A DNA stretch of 64,000 bases. Origin: Halorientalis salina (GTDB taxonomy: Archaea; Halobacteriota; Halobacteria; Halobacteriales; Haloarculaceae). The stretch spans positions 372,001 to 436,000 of the forward strand of contig NZ_SOSC01000001.1 of NCBI RefSeq assembly GCF_005049285.1, given 5' to 3'. The stretch's first letter is position 1; each line of letters begins with the position of its first letter. Both the position numbers and the translations under genes were made by a program. Positions 13,358 to 22,234 of the stretch are shown here, one piece after another. Under the pieces are notes generated by a model. It was not told the origin of the DNA and made no database searches. It saw only the letters and a program-made list of their open reading frames with translations.

Positions 13358-14458
13358 ATGAGCACGGATTCCACAGCAGACGACGGCGACGCCCGCGAGC
13401 GGCTCATCGACCTCGCGGCACAGTTCTACGACCAGTTCGAGCACGGGGACGTCCCGACGATGTCGATCCCCACCCGGACCAAGAGCAACATCGTCTTCGA
13501 CGACGAGAAGGGGGTCTGGGTGTACGGCGACCGGAACAGCACCCGCTCGGCCAAGACCGTCAGCGGTGCCCAGAAACTGCTGAAGGCCATCTACACGATC
13601 GACTTCCTGGCCCAGCAACTCGAAGAGAACCGCTCGTCGACCCTGCGTGAACTCTACTACCTGAGCGAGTCCTTCGAACAGCAGGAAGCGCAGTTCAACA
13701 GCCAGGACGAGTCGAACCAGCTCATCGAGGACCTAGAGATCGTCTCGGACGTGCGCCGCGAGGAGTTCCACATGCGGCCGGAGGAATCCGGCGCAACAGT
13801 GATGGGGCCGCTGAAGATCCGCGAGCAGACGCGTCGCGGCGAACGCGAGATCCACTGCCAGGAAGACGTCGGCGAGGGCGGATACCAGATCCCCAACGAC
13901 CCCGACACGATCGAGTTCCTGGAGAACGACGCGGATTTCGTCCTCTGTGTCGAGACCGGTGGGATGCGCGACCGACTGGTCGAGAACGGGTTCGACGAAG
14001 AGTACAACGCCATCATCGTCCACCTCAAGGGGCAGCCCGCACGCGCGACCCGGCGGCTGACCAAGCGACTCCACGACGAACTCGGGCTGCCGGTGACGGT
14101 CTTCACTGACGGCGACCCGTGGTCGTACCGCATCTACGGCTCCGTGGCCTACGGCTCGATCAAGTCCGCCCACCTCTCGGAGTACCTGGCGACGCCGGAG
14201 GCCCAGTACATCGGCATCCAGCCCGAGGACATCGTCGAGTACGACCTCCCGACGGACCCACTCGGCGATTCCGACATCAACGCCCTGGAGTCGGAACTGG
14301 AGGACCCGCGCTTCCAGACCGACTACTGGAACGAACAGATCGAACTGCAACTCGACATCGGAAAGAAGGCCGAACAGCAGTCGCTCGCCTCCCGCGGCCT
14401 GGACTTCGTGACCGATACCTACCTGCCGGATCGGCTCGACGCGATGGGCATCATCTGA
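13358..14458 (+). CDS. top6A: DNA topoisomerase VI subunit A
   Basis: The protein has 366 residues, a Spo11 homologue. The 5Y-CAP domain holds the catalytic tyrosine in [13 protein letters not shown] (Tyr100/Tyr101 pair), and the TOPRIM domain holds the metal acids in [14 protein letters not shown] and [14 protein letters not shown]. It cleaves both DNA strands, leaving short 5' overhangs, in complex with Top6B. The ATG lies two nucleotides after the top6B stop, so the two are surely cotranscribed. C-terminal [10 protein letters not shown] is the usual end. This completes the gyrBA/top6BA topology block conserved in haloarchaea. Confidence 0.97.
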   Translation: MSTDSTADDGDARERLIDLAAQFYDQFEHGDVPTMSIPTRTKSNIVFDDEKGVWVYGDRNSTRSAKTVSGAQKLLKAIYTIDFLAQQLEENRSSTLRELYYLSESFEQQEAQFNSQDESNQLIEDLEIVSDVRREEFHMRPEESGATVMGPLKIREQTRRGEREIHCQEDVGEGGYQIPNDPDTIEFLENDADFVLCVETGGMRDRLVENGFDEEYNAIIVHLKGQPARATRRLTKRLHDELGLPVTVFTDGDPWSYRIYGSVAYGSIKSAHLSEYLATPEAQYIGIQPEDIVEYDLPTDPLGDSDINALESELEDPRFQTDYWNEQIELQLDIGKKAEQQSLASRGLDFVTDTYLPDRLDAMGII

Positions 14459-14536
14459 TCGGGAACTCCTTCTCGGCCCGTGAGGTGTCGGTACAGGGTG
14501 GATTGGACCTTTACTCTCGTGGGTTCAAACTGCGGT

Positions 14537-14716
14537 ATGGCACACGCGCCAGAACAGCCGCGGACCTACGTCTGTACCGACTGTCAGGTCGTCCACGCCG
14601 GCACCGTCACCAGTCACGACGCCGGGAACTACACGTACGAGGAACCGACGACGTGCGGTGCCTGCGAGGGATCGGAGTTCGTCAAAATCGGGGACTGGCC
14701 CCATCACGACAGGTGA
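14537..14716 (+). CDS. Small zinc-ribbon protein, haloarchaeal
   Basis: The protein has 59 residues beginning MAHAPEQPRTYVCTDCQVVHAG. Two CxxC pairs (CTDC near residue 14 and CGAC near residue 43) predict one zinc ribbon. Conserved small proteins of this type occur in many haloarchaea with no assigned role. An upstream in-frame start exists, but the region before 14537 contains a TATA-like TTTACT run (14509-14514) and has no coding look. It could bind nucleic acid or protein; nothing in the context decides this. Confidence 0.7.
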   Translation: MAHAPEQPRTYVCTDCQVVHAGTVTSHDAGNYTYEEPTTCGACEGSEFVKIGDWPHHDR

Positions 14717-14729
14717 GGCGAGGGCGGGA

Positions 14730-15431
14730 TTACGGGTCTTCCAGAGTGACGGACACGCCCCGACGCTCCACGTCGTCGGCGAACGCCCCGGCGTCGGCTT
14801 CGATTTCCTCGAAGGTGTCGTAATGAACCGGAACGACTAGATCGGGTTCGAGGTCACCGACGAGTTCGGCGGCCTCGTGCCGGTCCATCGTGAACGTCCC
14901 GCCGATGGGCGGGAGGAACAGCGACACGTCGAGTTCGGCGTGGCCATCGAGCACGTCGGTGTCACCGGGCCAGCAGACCTCGACGCCGTCGACGTTCAAG
15001 AGGAAGCCACAGCCCCGGCCTTCGGGATGGTACGGCTCGCCGGAGTCGTCGACGTGTGGCCCGTCCGGGCGGTTGTAGGCCGGGAGCGTCCGGAGGATGA
15101 CGCCCGCCGCGACGGTGTCGGTCTCGTCGTCGACTCGGTGGACCTCGCCCGGGAGGTCCCGAACCTGGGTCACGTCCCGGTCGGTTTCGCTGTGATGGAC
15201 GGCCTCGTGGACGACGACCGTCGTTTCGTCCGTGCTGATTCGCTCGATCGCGTCGGGATCGTAGTGGTGCGTGTGCGAGACACAGACCAGGTCGGCGTCG
15301 CTGCCCTCGTAGTCGTCGAGGAGTCCGTACCGGCCGGGGTCGAAAAAGACGACAGTGCCGTCGGCGGACTCGATTCTGACGCTCGCGAGACCGAACCAGT
15401 CGACGGTCAACCCCTCGTGTTCGACGGTCAT
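14730..15431 (-). CDS. MBL-fold metal-dependent hydrolase (UPF0173-like)
   Basis: The protein has 233 residues from the ATG at 15431 (MTVEHEGLTVDWFGLASVRIES). The metallo-beta-lactamase signature is present but shortened: CVSHTHHYDPDAIERI in place of H-x-H-x-D-H, then VCWPGDTDVLDGHAELDVSLFLPPIGG and VPVHYDTFEEI. This set is typical of the RNA-independent UPF0173-type L-ascorbate-6-phosphate-lactonase-like group, whose true substrates are mostly unknown. It is likely a cytoplasmic Zn or Mn hydrolase. It stands alone between convergent and codirectional neighbours, with the low-GC kinase/aminotransferase gene just upstream on the same strand. Confidence 0.85.
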   Translation of the reverse strand: MTVEHEGLTVDWFGLASVRIESADGTVVFFDPGRYGLLDDYEGSDADLVCVSHTHHYDPDAIERISTDETTVVVHEAVHHSETDRDVTQVRDLPGEVHRVDDETDTVAAGVILRTLPAYNRPDGPHVDDSGEPYHPEGRGCGFLLNVDGVEVCWPGDTDVLDGHAELDVSLFLPPIGGTFTMDRHEAAELVGDLEPDLVVPVHYDTFEEIEADAGAFADDVERRGVSVTLEDP

Positions 15432-15481
15432 TGTCGAGCGTTCGTCGAGACCGGCCAAAATCACTGTCGGTCCGTCTCGAT

Positions 15482-17818
15482 TCAGTCCCCCGCGCTCTGT
15501 TCTGCGAGGACCTCGTGTAGCGCTTCCAGGAGGAGGTCCGCGTGCTCTTTTTCGAACACCAGCGGGGGGCGGATCTTCAGCACGTTATCGTGTTCGCCGG
15601 TCGAGCCGATGAGAACTCGCCGCTGACGTAATCCGTTGACTACTGCCTTCGTCTGATGCGGTGCCGGCTCCCAGGTCTCCTGGTCTGTGACGAGTTCGAC
15701 ACCAACCATCAGTCCTCGTTGCCGAACCTCACCGACGAGTTCGCATTCGGCAGCGAGTTCTTTCAGGCCAGTATGCAAGTACTCGCCGACCGTAGCGACG
15801 TGGGGCAATAGATCGTTCTCCTGGATCTGATCCAACACCGCCAATGCAGCCGCGCATGAGACGGGATTCCCACCGAACGTGCTGAAAAACCCCGTCTGAT
15901 CGAACAGGGTTGACGCGATGTCCGACCGCGTCACGACGGCCGCGACAGGGTGTCCATTGCCCATCGGCTTGCCGAGTGTGACGATATCGGGAACGACGTC
16001 CGCACTCTGGAATCCCCACAGGTCCGAGCCACATCGGCCGTGCCCTGACTGTATCTCGTCCGCGATAACGAGCCCGCCGGCCTCGCGGACACGGTCGATC
16101 ATCCCGCCTAACCGGTCTTCATCAGGCGGGTAGATGCCGTCGCTGGTGAACAGCGAGTCGAACATGAACGCCGCTGTCCCCGACCCCTGTCTCTCGAGTG
16201 TTTCGACCGATTCGGTCATGCTTTCGACTGGATCGGTATCCGCCTGGCTGCGATGCGAACGTTCGTCGACGGGCGGTGTAACTGTCTCGACGTGCTCTGG
16301 ACAGTAATCCTCGGGCCATATTGTCGGAGATTGTTCCGTTATCGTATCGGTAATCCCGTGATACGCGTTCTCCGAAACGATCGCGCCGTTGCTTCCGGTC
16401 GCAGTTTTGGCCAATCGCCAGGCGGTGTCGGTTGCCTCGCTTCCGGAGTTGACGAAGAGGACTCTGTTCAGTTCGTCCGGCATCGTCGCCAGGATGCGTT
16501 CGGCCAGCGTGACCGGGGCTTCCTGCAGATACCGGGTGTGGGTCGCCAGTTTGTGCGCCTGCCCGCCGATGGCGTCTGCGACGGCGGGGTTTGCGTGACC
16601 GACAACCTGTACGTTATTGTACGCATCGAGGTAGCGCCGGCCATCGGGATCGAACAGCCACACTCCCTCTCCACCGGCGACGTGAACGGGGTCCTCGTAG
16701 AAGAGCGGTGATTCCCCGAGCACGGCGCGCCGTCGGGAGCGCAATTCCGACCGTTCCATCTGCTGGTACGGGACGTTACTCGAGAGCGCCGCGGTTCGCA
16801 GCCGGCGGCCCACATTGTTCAGCCCTGCGTCCTCCAGCGATCGCAACAGCGCCCAGCCGTCGTCAACACCGGCGGCGCTGTGGTCGTCGATCTTGTCGGG
16901 ATGTTCGTCGATCCGCCAGGCGACCGTAACGCCCCACGCGAGATGCCGCGCCGCAACGAGATCCACCAGCAGTTTCGCTTCTTCCGCTTCGAGTGGTGTC
17001 ACGCTGACGTACCCTCGAATCACTGCCTGAGCCGCCTCGATCGGGTCATCACGACGGTACATGACGCTCGCGATAGCCATTACGAGGTCGCTCACGAGAG
17101 CCGTATGAGTCAGGTCGCCGAAGTCGACGATCCCACTGACCTGATTGGACTCGTCCAGCAGTACGTTGTCGAGCGTGAGGTCGTTGTGGATCACCTGCGC
17201 ACGGAGCGAGTCGAAAACCGGTGCAACTCGATTATCGAACCGATCGAGGATACGTTCGGCGAGCTCGCGTCGCTCCGGGTCGGTAACGCTGTCCAGGAGT
17301 GATCGAAGTTCAGCGGTGTGCTGCAGGTCCCACAGGATGTCGTAGTCCGCGTTCGGATGGAAGAAACTGCGGAGTGCTTTGCCGAGTCTCGCCACGACCG
17401 CTCCGTAGTCGTATAGGGCCTCGTCGTCGAGATCGCTGCCCGAAACCGGTCGTCCCGAAACGTGGGTAAACATCCGCACGTGGTATGCCTCGCCGACATC
17501 GATAGTCGTCCAGAACGAGCCATCGACCGTTGGAATGGGCTCCATCACTGGAAGGTCGGGATCGGTCCGATTCACGTGGTGCAGGGCCTCAGTTTGTAGA
17601 TCGAGTGACTCAACGTCATCGGCTGGACTGGAGATCTTCAGGACGTACGCCTCGCCGTCGTCGACGTCGATTCGAAAGTTCTGGTCGCGCTCGCCCCCGA
17701 TTTCCGTTGCCGTCCCCTCTTTCCCGAATTCGTGTTCGGCAATCCGTGCAGCTTGCTGTTCGTCTAACGTCGGGGGCTGTACAGTAAACGGTTCTAACAA
17801 CGTGGGTGTCTCTGTCAT
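15482..17818 (-). CDS. Fused small-molecule kinase and class III PLP enzyme (amino-alcohol phosphate phospho-lyase type)
   Basis: The protein has 778 residues with two domains. Residues 1-340 are an aminoglycoside-phosphotransferase-type kinase: VIHNDLTLDNVLLD with H211-x-D213, then GIVDFGDLTHTALVSDL. Residues 360-778 are a class III aminotransferase fold: LFVNSGSEATDTAWRLA, VIADEIQSGHGRCG and the PLP lysine in IVTLGKPMGNGHPV (Lys617). In known relatives this pairing phosphorylates an amino alcohol such as ethanolamine or aminopropanol and eliminates phosphate and ammonia to give an aldehyde. Many bacterial homologues carry an M23 peptidase domain between the two; it is absent here. GC is lower than in the flanks, and the gene has its own strong TATA-like box. 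The true substrate is inferred, not shown. Confidence 0.85.
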   Translation of the reverse strand: MTETPTLLEPFTVQPPTLDEQQAARIAEHEFGKEGTATEIGGERDQNFRIDVDDGEAYVLKISSPADDVESLDLQTEALHHVNRTDPDLPVMEPIPTVDGSFWTTIDVGEAYHVRMFTHVSGRPVSGSDLDDEALYDYGAVVARLGKALRSFFHPNADYDILWDLQHTAELRSLLDSVTDPERRELAERILDRFDNRVAPVFDSLRAQVIHNDLTLDNVLLDESNQVSGIVDFGDLTHTALVSDLVMAIASVMYRRDDPIEAAQAVIRGYVSVTPLEAEEAKLLVDLVAARHLAWGVTVAWRIDEHPDKIDDHSAAGVDDGWALLRSLEDAGLNNVGRRLRTAALSSNVPYQQMERSELRSRRRAVLGESPLFYEDPVHVAGGEGVWLFDPDGRRYLDAYNNVQVVGHANPAVADAIGGQAHKLATHTRYLQEAPVTLAERILATMPDELNRVLFVNSGSEATDTAWRLAKTATGSNGAIVSENAYHGITDTITEQSPTIWPEDYCPEHVETVTPPVDERSHRSQADTDPVESMTESVETLERQGSGTAAFMFDSLFTSDGIYPPDEDRLGGMIDRVREAGGLVIADEIQSGHGRCGSDLWGFQSADVVPDIVTLGKPMGNGHPVAAVVTRSDIASTLFDQTGFFSTFGGNPVSCAAALAVLDQIQENDLLPHVATVGEYLHTGLKELAAECELVGEVRQRGLMVGVELVTDQETWEPAPHQTKAVVNGLRQRRVLIGSTGEHDNVLKIRPPLVFEKEHADLLLEALHEVLAEQSAGD

Positions 17819-17840
17819 CGGTCGTTCACAATTTCGTTTT

Positions 17841-17850
17841 AAATATAATT
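17841..17850 (-). promoter_or_regulatory. TATA-like box for the kinase/aminotransferase gene
   Basis: The minus strand reads AATTATATTT 23-32 nt before the ATG at 17818. It lies in the 72-nt gap after the glutamine-synthetase homologue. This gene can therefore be transcribed on its own. Confidence 0.55.
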
Positions 17851-17890
17851 TTATTGAGTCTTTCCCGTCCGCGTCCAGCTTGGGACGGGA

Positions 17891-19198
17891 CTAAACCGTC
17901 TTCACGTACTGGTCACGTTCCCAGTCGGTGACGTGATCCCGAACCGCTCGCAGCTCGCACCGCTTCGATGCTGTGAACATCTGCACGAAATCCTCGCCAA
18001 GCAAGTCGACGAGTGCGTCGTCCGTCTCGAGCGCGCGCAAGGCGAGTTCGGGCGAGTGGGGGAGTTCGGGGCGGTCGCCGGTCGGATCACCGTCGGACGG
18101 TGACGGCGGCTCCAGTTCGCGTCGGAGCCCGTCGAGACCCGCGGCGATTATCCCGGCGATGACGAGGTACGGGTTGGCGTCGGCGCTCGGAATCCGCGTC
18201 TCCATACGGACGTCTCCTGACGGGATGCGGACTGCAGTCATCCGGTTGTCGTACCCCCAGGAAGCGGTGTAAGGGACGAACGAGCTTGGCTCGAACCGCT
18301 TGAACCCGTTGACGCTTGGCGTCCCGAGTGCGGTCAACGCGTCGGCGTGTTCCATCAAGCCGCCGACGAAATGCCGCCCGTTGGCGGAGAGTGTACTATC
18401 AGTGCCGTCCTCGAAGACGTTCTCATCGTCGTCGAATGCACTCACGTGGAGGTGATAGCCACTGCCCGATCGATCGGCGAACGGCTTGGCCATGAACGTC
18501 GGCCACTGATCGAAGCTCCGGCCGACCTGTTTGACGAGCCGCTTGAAATCGAGGGTCGTGTCCGCCTGTTCGAGCGGGCGGCCGTAGTCGAACAGCACTT
18601 CGAGTTGCCCGGGGCCGTGCTCGTGGTGGAGCGCGGTGAGGTCGATTCCGTAGTCGCCAGCCCACTCGACGAGCCGGTCGTAGAAAGGGGCGACCTCTTC
18701 GGTCGCCCACGAGACACACTCGTGGTCACCGCCGGTCGCGGGGACGTACTCGTTCTCGGGGCCTTCCTCCAGAAGGTAGAACTCGAGTTCGCTCCCGACG
18801 TAGAAGTCGAACTCGAAGTCGTTGGTCGCCAGTACCGACTCCAGGACCGCCCGCGGTGAGCACGATAGCCGCTCGCCCTCGTGGAAAAACCGGCACAGGA
18901 CTCGGACAGCGTTCTTCCGCCAGGGCAGTCGCGTTGTCGTCTCCGGGATCGGGTGGACGACTCCATCGCCGTGTCCGGTCTCTGCACCGAGTCCGGACCC
19001 CTCCGGAACGTGATTGTTCGGGGTCTGGGCCAACATCACGAGGTTCATCGCAAACCCGTCGTCCCACTTCTCGAGGAACGTGTCTGCGGTTAGCTGTTTC
19101 GACCGGGAAATCCCGTTGACGTCTGCAAATTCGATGAAGACGTGTTCGATCGCTGGATCCTCGATGGTCTCGATCATCTGATCGGCCGCGCTACTCAC
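17891..19198 (-). CDS. Glutamine synthetase homologue (gamma-glutamyl-amine ligase type)
   Basis: The protein has 435 residues. It starts at a GTG (MSSAADQMIETIEDPAIEHV) with a strong GGGAGGGAG Shine-Dalgarno-like sequence in front. The N-terminal beta-grasp reads VFIEFADVNGISRSKQL, and the catalytic domain has VGSELEFYLLEEG, GPGQLEVLFDYGRPLEQAD, HLHVSAFDDDENVF, SVNGFKRFEPSSFVPY and ETRIPSADANPYLVIAGI. Divergence from true GlnA, plus its partner gene, suggests it is one of the GlnA-like ligases that join glutamate to an amine (polyamine, ethanolamine or isopropylamine type). ATP- and glutamate-binding residues appear intact. It lies upstream of, and in the same direction as, the kinase/phospho-lyase fusion. 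A second biosynthetic glutamine synthetase should exist elsewhere in the genome. Confidence 0.85.
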   Translation of the reverse strand: MSSAADQMIETIEDPAIEHVFIEFADVNGISRSKQLTADTFLEKWDDGFAMNLVMLAQTPNNHVPEGSGLGAETGHGDGVVHPIPETTTRLPWRKNAVRVLCRFFHEGERLSCSPRAVLESVLATNDFEFDFYVGSELEFYLLEEGPENEYVPATGGDHECVSWATEEVAPFYDRLVEWAGDYGIDLTALHHEHGPGQLEVLFDYGRPLEQADTTLDFKRLVKQVGRSFDQWPTFMAKPFADRSGSGYHLHVSAFDDDENVFEDGTDSTLSANGRHFVGGLMEHADALTALGTPSVNGFKRFEPSSFVPYTASWGYDNRMTAVRIPSGDVRMETRIPSADANPYLVIAGIIAAGLDGLRRELEPPSPSDGDPTGDRPELPHSPELALRALETDDALVDLLGEDFVQMFTASKRCELRAVRDHVTDWERDQYVKTV

Positions 19199-19597
19199 TG
19201 GACTCCCTCCCAGAAACGCAGAAGCACACTCATCGTCGGAAGAGTTATTCAGATAATAATAGTACTATTTCTACCGACAATATTGTCTTAAATGCTACTC
19301 TGTAGTCGGAGTTTAGATGAAATACAATATAATTCAGTTTTCTCACATACAATGGTAAAAGCCGCCTCTGGCTTGCGCGTATCAGTGCGACTGCAGAATC
19401 GATAGTCGAAACGACTCTCGAACAGTACCGGAAGACCGTTCGGCATTCGAGTGATACAGTACTGACAGGCTGGCCTCGCTTCGCTCGGCGTATGCTCCTG
19501 CTCTTCACAGTTGCTCAGTGGGGACACACAGTGAGCGATCTACGATGGTGATTACTCGTCTGAAATCCGCGTCAACGAATTCCCGTCCCGAACCGAG
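19199..19597. other. Unexplained A/T-rich intergenic region
   Basis: About 400 bases with no convincing gene separate the glutamine-synthetase homologue from DNA ligase. The left part (19240-19345) is very A/T-rich for this genome and holds several possible TATA elements for the glnA-like gene. A minus-strand open frame of 79 codons (19288-19527, GTG start, with four to five cysteines such as CQYC) has no recognisable relative. The region could be a decayed mobile element or a regulatory leader. Confidence 0.4.
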
Positions 19598-21247
19598 CTA
19601 CTGCTCGTCGGCCAGCCGCTCGACGCGCTCCCGGGTGTCGGCGTCCGAGGGGTCCTTGTCGTCGCGCACGCCGAGGAACCGCGGGAACCGCAGCGCCCAC
19701 CCCGACTCGTAGGTCGGCGATTCCTGGATCTCCTCGTAGCCGACCTCGAAGACGGCCGCCGGTTCGATGTCGACCGTCTGCCCGGACTCGGTCAGGACGT
19801 GGGGTTCCAGCAACTCGGTGAGGTCGGCGAGTTCCTCGTCGGTGATCCCCGTCGCGACCTTCCCGATGGTCTCGTAGCCGTCGTCGGTCCGGACCGACAG
19901 CAGGAAGGTCCCGAGGAACTCCGCGCGCCTGCCCTCGCCCCATTCGGCCCCAGTCACGACCAGGTCGAGCGTCTCCACGTCGGGCTTCCGTTTGAGCCAG
20001 TTTTGTCCGCGGCGTCCGGGCGAGTACGTCGATTGGGGGTTCTTGAGCATGATCCCCTCGTGGCCCGCCGCTAGCGCGTCGGCCTCGATGTCGGCGATTT
20101 CGACGGGGTCGTCGGTGAGCCAGAGGTCGGCGACGCCGTCGTCGAGCACCGCGTCCAATCGGTCGTAACGCTCGACGAGCGGGGCGTCCAACAGGTCCTC
20201 GCCGTCGGCGTGGAGGCAGTCGAACGCTTCCAGTTCGACCGCGACCTCCTCGCGGGCCTTCGCCACGTCGTGTTTGCGGCGGAACCGGCGGAGGATCTCC
20301 TGGAATGGAAGCGGGTCGCCGCTCTCGTCGACGGCCACGACCTCGCCGTCGAGGATCGCAGGGACGTCCAGGTTCGCCTCGACGTACTCGACGATCTCGG
20401 GAAGCGGGTCGGTCACGTCCTCCATGTTCCGGGAGTACAGCGACACCGTCTCGCCGTCGTAGTGGACCTGAATCCGTGCGCCGTCGAACTTCCAGGAGAC
20501 CGCCGTCTCGTCCCACGCCTCGACGGCGTCGCCGACGGTGCCGGCCTGGGCCAGCATCGCCTGCACCGGTCGCCCGATCTCCAGGTCCAGGGCGTCCAAT
20601 CCCGACTGCCCCTCCTCGCGGGCCACGTCGGCGACGAGGCCGTAGTCGTTCGAGACCTGCAGGGCGCGCTCGACTGACTCGACCGGGACCGCGAAGGCCT
20701 CGGCGATCGCGTCCCTGACGGTACCTTCCCCGACGCCGATGCGCATCTCAGAGAGGACTAGTCGGGAGAGATACCGGGCTTCCTCGGGGCTCGCGCGGTT
20801 GAACAGGCCGAAGAGGACGTCGAGTTTCGTGTCCTGGCTCCCGCTCCCATCGACGGCCGCCAGCGTCCGCAACTGTTCGTCGACCTCGCCGACGGTCAGG
20901 TCGTCAGGGCCGTTCCCGGTGAACGCTCCCAGGCCCTGCTGGCCACCGAACTCGTAGCTCGCTGCGACGGCGCCGATCTCGCCGACCTCGGCCAGTCGGT
21001 CCTCGACGTCGGCTGCCGAGACGTTCTGCCCGGCGGCGCGTGCGATGGCCTCGTAACACAGTCTCGGGCCGATGTCGAGTGTCGTCGAGTCGTGGGCCGG
21101 GAACACCCGACCCTGGACGAACCGGGTGACGGTCGACAGGTCGTCGCCGGCACCGTCGAACAGGTCCCTGACGAGGGCGACGGTCTCCAGATCCGCGGGC
21201 TCGGCCTCGATGTCTGCTGCGCGGTCGGCGAACGCGGAGAACTCCAT
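19598..21247 (-). CDS. lig: ATP-dependent DNA ligase
   Basis: The protein has 549 residues, normal for an archaeal replicative ligase. The N-terminal DNA-binding domain (1-215) contains VFPAHDSTTLDIGPRLCYEA and LSRLVLSEMRIGVGEGTVRDAI. The adenylation domain has the nucleotidyl-lysine motif WKFDGARIQVH (Lys253), motif III LYSRNMEDVTDPLPE, motif IV ILDGEVVAVD and motif V EGIMLKNPQSTYSPGRRGQNWLKRK. An OB-fold follows (LVVTGAEWGEGRR). It seals Okazaki fragments and repair nicks. It is monocistronic, flanked on the left by the unexplained A/T-rich gap. Confidence 0.96.
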   Translation of the reverse strand: MEFSAFADRAADIEAEPADLETVALVRDLFDGAGDDLSTVTRFVQGRVFPAHDSTTLDIGPRLCYEAIARAAGQNVSAADVEDRLAEVGEIGAVAASYEFGGQQGLGAFTGNGPDDLTVGEVDEQLRTLAAVDGSGSQDTKLDVLFGLFNRASPEEARYLSRLVLSEMRIGVGEGTVRDAIAEAFAVPVESVERALQVSNDYGLVADVAREEGQSGLDALDLEIGRPVQAMLAQAGTVGDAVEAWDETAVSWKFDGARIQVHYDGETVSLYSRNMEDVTDPLPEIVEYVEANLDVPAILDGEVVAVDESGDPLPFQEILRRFRRKHDVAKAREEVAVELEAFDCLHADGEDLLDAPLVERYDRLDAVLDDGVADLWLTDDPVEIADIEADALAAGHEGIMLKNPQSTYSPGRRGQNWLKRKPDVETLDLVVTGAEWGEGRRAEFLGTFLLSVRTDDGYETIGKVATGITDEELADLTELLEPHVLTESGQTVDIEPAAVFEVGYEEIQESPTYESGWALRFPRFLGVRDDKDPSDADTRERVERLADEQ

Positions 21248-21313
21248 CGGTCTCTCGTAGTCAGGTCCCCGAGTTAAATCGCCCGGAGCGAAGCTATCAC
21301 AGGAATCGCAGAA

Positions 21314-21493
21314 TCAGTCTGAGTTGGGGGCGGTGTCCTCGTATGCGTCGGCGAGTCGCGTCACGATCCGGTGGATGGGCAGCGTGACCCCGAACTGGCG
21401 GGCGACCAGTGCGACCGGAAGCAGCGTGATCCCGAGCAGCAGGGTCAGTTGGTACGTCGCGAACAGCGCGCTTCTGAACAGGCGGTTTTCCAT
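21314..21493 (-). CDS. Small conserved haloarchaeal membrane protein
   Basis: The protein has 59 residues from the ATG at 21493 (MENRLFRSALFATYQLTLLLG). It has one strong transmembrane helix (residues 10-32), a short amphipathic part (LPIHRIVTRLADAYEDT) and an acidic tail. A TATA-like ATATAAC about 30 nt upstream supports a leaderless start. Proteins that look like this are widespread in haloarchaea, but I know no function. Longer in-frame starts extend into non-coding A/T-rich DNA and were not used. Confidence 0.65.
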   Translation of the reverse strand: MENRLFRSALFATYQLTLLLGITLLPVALVARQFGVTLPIHRIVTRLADAYEDTAPNSD

Positions 21494-21818
21494 TGTCCTC
21501 GCTGGTGATGGGGTGATTGGGTTATATATTCTTTTCCCTAATTTATAATCCATAACGTTCTTCGATTGTATTTCATCGGACCGCCGTCCTGTGGTTCCAT
21601 TCGAGTCGTATTTCGGGCAACTCCCCTTGCGATGGGTGCGCCGAGAACGGTAATGGGGAGATAATCGACGGGAGATGCAGCCATAAGTTATAGGGATGAT
21701 TGTAATCCCATGCGCCTCGAATTTAGTAGGTAGAACTGTTCTCCGTGGCATATCACGTTCAATCGGCGGGCAGAGTCAAATCACAAAGCACGAGAGGGAG
21801 GACGACAGAGGGATGGGT
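21494..21818. other. Intergenic region between divergent genes
   Basis: About 325 bases. The first 60 are A/T-rich and contain the minus-strand TATA-like box (around 21522-21532) for the small membrane protein. The last 20 contain a GGGAGG run and GAGGG serving the UPF0212 gene. The middle shows no reading frame, hairpin or repeat that I can support. Confidence 0.5.
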
Positions 21819-22181
21819 ATGAACTATCTGGTAGCGATGGAAGCCGCGTGGTTGGTCCGTGACGTCGAAGACATCGACGACGCCATTGGCGTCGCCGTCA
21901 GCGAAGCCGGTAAGCGCCTCAACGACCAGGACATGGACTACATCGAGGTCGAGGTCGGCGCGACCGGCTGTCCCGCCTGTGGGGAACCGTTCGATTCCGC
22001 ATTCATCGCCGCCGACACGGCGCTGGTCGGTCTCGTCCTGGAGATGAAGGTGTTCAACGCCGAGAACACCGAACACGCACAGCGCATCGCGAAAAGTGAG
22101 ATCGGCGGCGCCCTCCGCGACGTGCCGCTGAAAGTCATCGAGACCATCGAGTTCGAGGAAGAAGAGGAAGCCGAGGTCTGA
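21819..22181 (+). CDS. UPF0212 (DUF555) family protein
   Basis: The protein has 120 residues from the ATG at 21819 ([24 protein letters not shown]). I prefer this start to the ATG six bases earlier because GAGGG lies 5-6 nt before it and family members begin this way. A central [21 protein letters not shown] includes one CxxC pair, and the C-terminus is a run of glutamates. The family is confined to archaea and has no established function. The protein is probably cytoplasmic. It is followed by an HTH-CBS gene that has its own promoter. Confidence 0.9.
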   Translation: MNYLVAMEAAWLVRDVEDIDDAIGVAVSEAGKRLNDQDMDYIEVEVGATGCPACGEPFDSAFIAADTALVGLVLEMKVFNAENTEHAQRIAKSEIGGALRDVPLKVIETIEFEEEEEAEV

Positions 22182-22203
22182 ACGGCGACCGCGACTGAGG
22201 AAG

Positions 22204-22213
22204 CTTTTTGTAT
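22204..22213 (+). promoter_or_regulatory. TATA-like box for the HTH-CBS gene
   Basis: CTTTTTGTAT lies 22-31 nt before the ATG at 22235, right for a leaderless transcript. Confidence 0.5.
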
Positions 22214-22234
22214 TACCGTTAGTTATCCGACGGT

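Noticed and set aside
11358-13358. 666-codon minus-strand frame opposite top6B
   Set aside because: It is a shadow of the third-position GC bias of top6B. It has no recognisable domain and no promoter.
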